This document shows positions 42,570-44,118 of a stretch of DNA of 44,118 bases, piece by piece; position 1 is the first letter of the stretch, and every line of letters starts with the position of its first letter. The translations under genes were made by a program, and so were the position numbers. Below the pieces are notes generated by a model that did no database searches, was not told the origin of the DNA, and worked only from the letters and a program-made list of their open reading frames with translations. The stretch lies in the IMG/VR virus record IMGVR_UViG_3300046007_002916, positions 1 through 44,118 of that record. One strand, written 5' to 3'. This DNA is from a virus.

Positions 42570-43312
42570 GTACCCACATCGTCATCGACGGTGACATCCT
42601 CTGCTACACGGCGTCGGCGTCCGTGGAGAAGCCGATCCATTGGGGGGACGATTTCTGGACTCTCCATGCGGATCTAGCGGAGGCCAAGAGCCGGGTGGAC
42701 ATCGACATCGTTGAGTTCGTTGAGCGGCTGAACGGTTCCTCCTACACGGTTTGCTTCAGCGACTCAGAGAACTTCCGTAAGGTCATCTTCCCGGAGTACA
42801 AGGCAAACCGCAAGGACACGCGAAAGCCTGTGTGCTTCACGGCACTCCGCGCCTACATCATGGAGTGCTGGCCGTGCGTCAAGTGGAAGAACCTCGAGGC
42901 CGACGATGTCATGGGCATCATGGCAACGGACCCGAAGAAGGACGTTGTGATCGTGTCTGCCGACAAGGACATGAGGACGATCCCGGGCAAGTGGTTCAAC
43001 CCGAACAACCCAGACGCCGGGGTGATTGAGGTAAGTCAGGCCGATGCCGACCGGACGCACCTGATGCAGACCCTCACGGGTGACCGTGTTGATGGCTACG
43101 CCGGGTGCCCAGGGATCGGCCCTGCCCGTGCAGAGAAGATCGTTGACGGCGGATGGCCCGCTGTCGTGGAGGCGTATGTCAAGGCCGGTCTGAGCGAGGC
43201 CGTTGCGATCACCCAGGCGCGGATGGCGTACATCTTGCGCCGGGGTGACTACGTGAAGAAGTCAGGGAAAGTGCGATTGTGGACACCAAACAAGAAGGGA
43301 GTAGCCACGTGA
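42566..43312 (+). CDS. 5'-3' exonuclease (FEN family), T7 gp6-like
   Basis: The 248-residue protein begins MSTHIVIDGDILCY, with Asp8 and Asp10 of the metal site, then FRKVIFPEYKANRK (helical arch), NLEADDVMGIMATD, VVIVSADKDMRTIPG and a helix-hairpin-helix-like CPGIGPARAEKIVDGG. This is the FEN/5' nuclease order seen in T7 gp6. It degrades host DNA and RNA primers and helps recombination. It begins within the previous gene's stop region and ends overlapping the next GTG. Confidence 0.93.
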   Translation: MSTHIVIDGDILCYTASASVEKPIHWGDDFWTLHADLAEAKSRVDIDIVEFVERLNGSSYTVCFSDSENFRKVIFPEYKANRKDTRKPVCFTALRAYIMECWPCVKWKNLEADDVMGIMATDPKKDVVIVSADKDMRTIPGKWFNPNNPDAGVIEVSQADADRTHLMQTLTGDRVDGYAGCPGIGPARAEKIVDGGWPAVVEAYVKAGLSEAVAITQARMAYILRRGDYVKKSGKVRLWTPNKKGVAT

Positions 43313-43578
43313 TTACAAGTGACTCATGGATTACGTTTCAGTTTTGCCGCCATGAAATCGACATCCAGAACCACCTTGATGAGGGTGCGCTGGACGACAC
43401 CACGAAGCTCAAGTTCAAGGCGGAAGCCAACATTGGAGATGGCATGGTCTGCTTCTACCTGTTCGCCGGTAGCGGTGCGGACGAATCTGCAATCTCCATC
43501 AACGTCCCGGCGCATCTCGTCAAGGCGATGGCGGATGTCATGGCGGTTGCTACCCACCAAATCCCGGAGGCACCGTGA
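43309..43578 (+). CDS. Small hypothetical protein (89 aa)
   Basis: A GTG start at 43309 preceded by AAGGGAGTAG encodes 89 residues (MITSDSWITFQFCRHEIDIQNHLDEGALDDTTKLKFKAEANIGDG...). The sequence is beta-rich and acidic with a C-terminal helix (LVKAMADVMAVATHQ). The GTG overlaps the exonuclease stop, so translation is coupled. No family is recognised. Confidence 0.65.
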   Translation: MITSDSWITFQFCRHEIDIQNHLDEGALDDTTKLKFKAEANIGDGMVCFYLFAGSGADESAISINVPAHLVKAMADVMAVATHQIPEAP

Positions 43579-43721
43579 ACAGGCTTGAGCTTGAGGACAA
43601 GTATGGGCATGTCTGCGACTGCCGTATCAAGGACGATCCTCCCGAATCCCTGTGCGGTTCCTGCCGTCGGATCCGGGAGGACCAGGACTCCGACCAAGAA
43701 GGAGACGTTCATGGCTGCTGA
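43575..43721 (+). CDS. Small Cys-rich protein (48 aa), possible zinc binding
   Basis: A GTG at 43575, with CGGAGG upstream, opens a 48-codon frame: MNRLELEDKYGHVCDCRIKDDPPESLCGSCRRIRED and a short acidic tail. The pairs C-x-C and C-x-x-C separated by 12 residues could form a minimal zinc site. Its stop overlaps the next gene, which has its own ATG at 43711. It is too short for wider inference. Confidence 0.55.
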   Translation: MNRLELEDKYGHVCDCRIKDDPPESLCGSCRRIREDQDSDQEGDVHGC

Positions 43722-43929
43722 CATCGTCAACCTGCTGAGGAAGAACAGCGAATGCCTCGCGCCGTCGATCATGCTTGAGGCGGCAGACACCATCGAACGC
43801 CTTACCGCCGAGCGCGACGAGGCAAGGCGGATGTATTGCGGGCGGGTATCCCGCGATGTGCAACCTGATGCGTTTGATATTGCGAAGAATCACGGTTGGA
43901 ACTGCTTTCCACAGGAGGACGGCAAGTGA
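43711..43929 (+). CDS. Small coiled-coil phage protein (72 aa)
   Basis: The ATG at 43711 has AAGGAG seven bases upstream. The 72-residue product (MAADIVNLLRKNSECLAPSIMLEAADTIERLTAERDEARRMYC..., ending NHGWNCFPQEDGK) contains the TAERDEARRxxC stretch shared at DNA level with the gene at 22-309, so the pair is a probable tandem duplication with diverged ends. The Trp-x-Cys-Phe tail parallels WDCYK there. Similar short proteins are frequent in phages but unassigned. Confidence 0.7.
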   Translation: MAADIVNLLRKNSECLAPSIMLEAADTIERLTAERDEARRMYCGRVSRDVQPDAFDIAKNHGWNCFPQEDGK

Positions 43930-44116
43930 GCAAGAAGAAACCAAAGACGATTGATGCTTCCTGCCCCGTTACGTTGATGGGGTGCGAAGGAGAAGTGATC
44001 GTAGAGATGACTCCGACCGAGGCAGTTTCGATGCTCTAAAAGGCATGGCAGTAAAACAAGCGACTGCGGCAGGAGAACGCAACCCTCACCGCCGAGCGCG
44101 ACGAGGCGAGGCGGGA
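43905..44116. repeat. Contig-end redundancy, right copy
   Basis: These bases repeat 1-212 with G-to-T changes at 44037 and 44052; the last two bases (44117-44118) also differ. The pattern fits lower-quality sequence at the end of a circular contig rather than biological terminal repeats. Confidence 0.85.
43926..44039 (+). pseudogene. Truncated second copy of the gene at 22-309
   Basis: The GTG at 43926 corresponds to that at 22. The G-to-T change at 44037 turns codon 38 (GAA) into TAA; the second change at 44052 turns codon 43 (GAA) into TAA as well. The intact version at the left end is the gene to use. The nonsense changes are most likely sequencing errors at the contig edge. Confidence 0.7.
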
Positions 44117-44118
44117 TC

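Overview
The window is an essentially complete genome of a T7-like short-tailed phage (Autographiviridae type). About 43.9 kb is unique; the last ~212 bases repeat the first ~212, as expected when a circular contig is cut at an arbitrary point. All supported genes are on the + strand. Diagnostic genes are a single-subunit T7-type RNA polymerase, family A DNA polymerase, gp4-like primase-helicase, gp2.5-like SSB, FEN-type exonuclease, and the T7 virion order portal-scaffold-capsid-tail tubes-internal core-fibre-terminase. A tyrosine integrase followed by the 5' half of a tRNA-Leu(UAG) lies just before the RNA polymerase gene, as in integrase-bearing T7-like phages of marine cyanobacteria and SAR11. 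The host cannot be named from sequence alone; the DNA is GC-rich.

Layout: 0-0.9 kb, end of the nucleotide-metabolism region (dATP/dGTP diphosphohydrolase-like). 0.9-24.9 kb, virion and packaging genes, including a 1565-residue internal protein with a HExxH motif, a modular 1165-residue tail fibre, a holin candidate, both terminase subunits and a second fibre/spike gene of visibly more AT-rich composition. 24.9-26.1 kb, the late/early junction, with a 16-bp inverted repeat, an AGGG array spaced at about 10.4 bp, a small HExxH protein gene and a terminator. 26.1-29.4 kb, the early operon behind a host-type promoter. 29.5-31.8 kb, small genes, a MarR-like regulator and integrase. 31.8-34.5 kb, att site and RNA polymerase. 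34.5-43.9 kb, DNA metabolism: SSB, PAPS-reductase-like protein, resolvase-like nuclease, primase-helicase, C5 methyltransferase (with a second conserved-looking frame inside), DNA polymerase, LAGLIDADG endonuclease and exonuclease.

The most striking result is in the early operon. Four intergenic segments, each starting a few bases after a stop codon, fold as type II hammerhead-like self-cleaving ribozymes: GAAAC, stem III, GUC, stem I, CUGANGA, and a stem II that closes the ends. Paired bases covary between the four copies. They sit where T7 uses RNase III sites to cut its early mRNA. Each predicted cut gives the downstream mRNA a 5' stem-loop with a GCGUAAU (one GCGUGAU) loop. The primary transcript also begins with a GCGUAAU stem-loop, at the promoter, without a ribozyme. 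The operon's terminator hairpin carries the exactly complementary 7-base loop AUUACGC, preceded by a 9-base complement of the shared ribosome-binding leader GAAAGUAGG. The sequence thus suggests a self-processing early transcript whose pieces share one 5' element and may form loop-loop contacts with the 3' end. This is inferred from sequence; cleavage and pairing are untested.

Limits: no database search or folding program was run; functions are from motif and family recognition. No endolysin of a familiar family was recognised.
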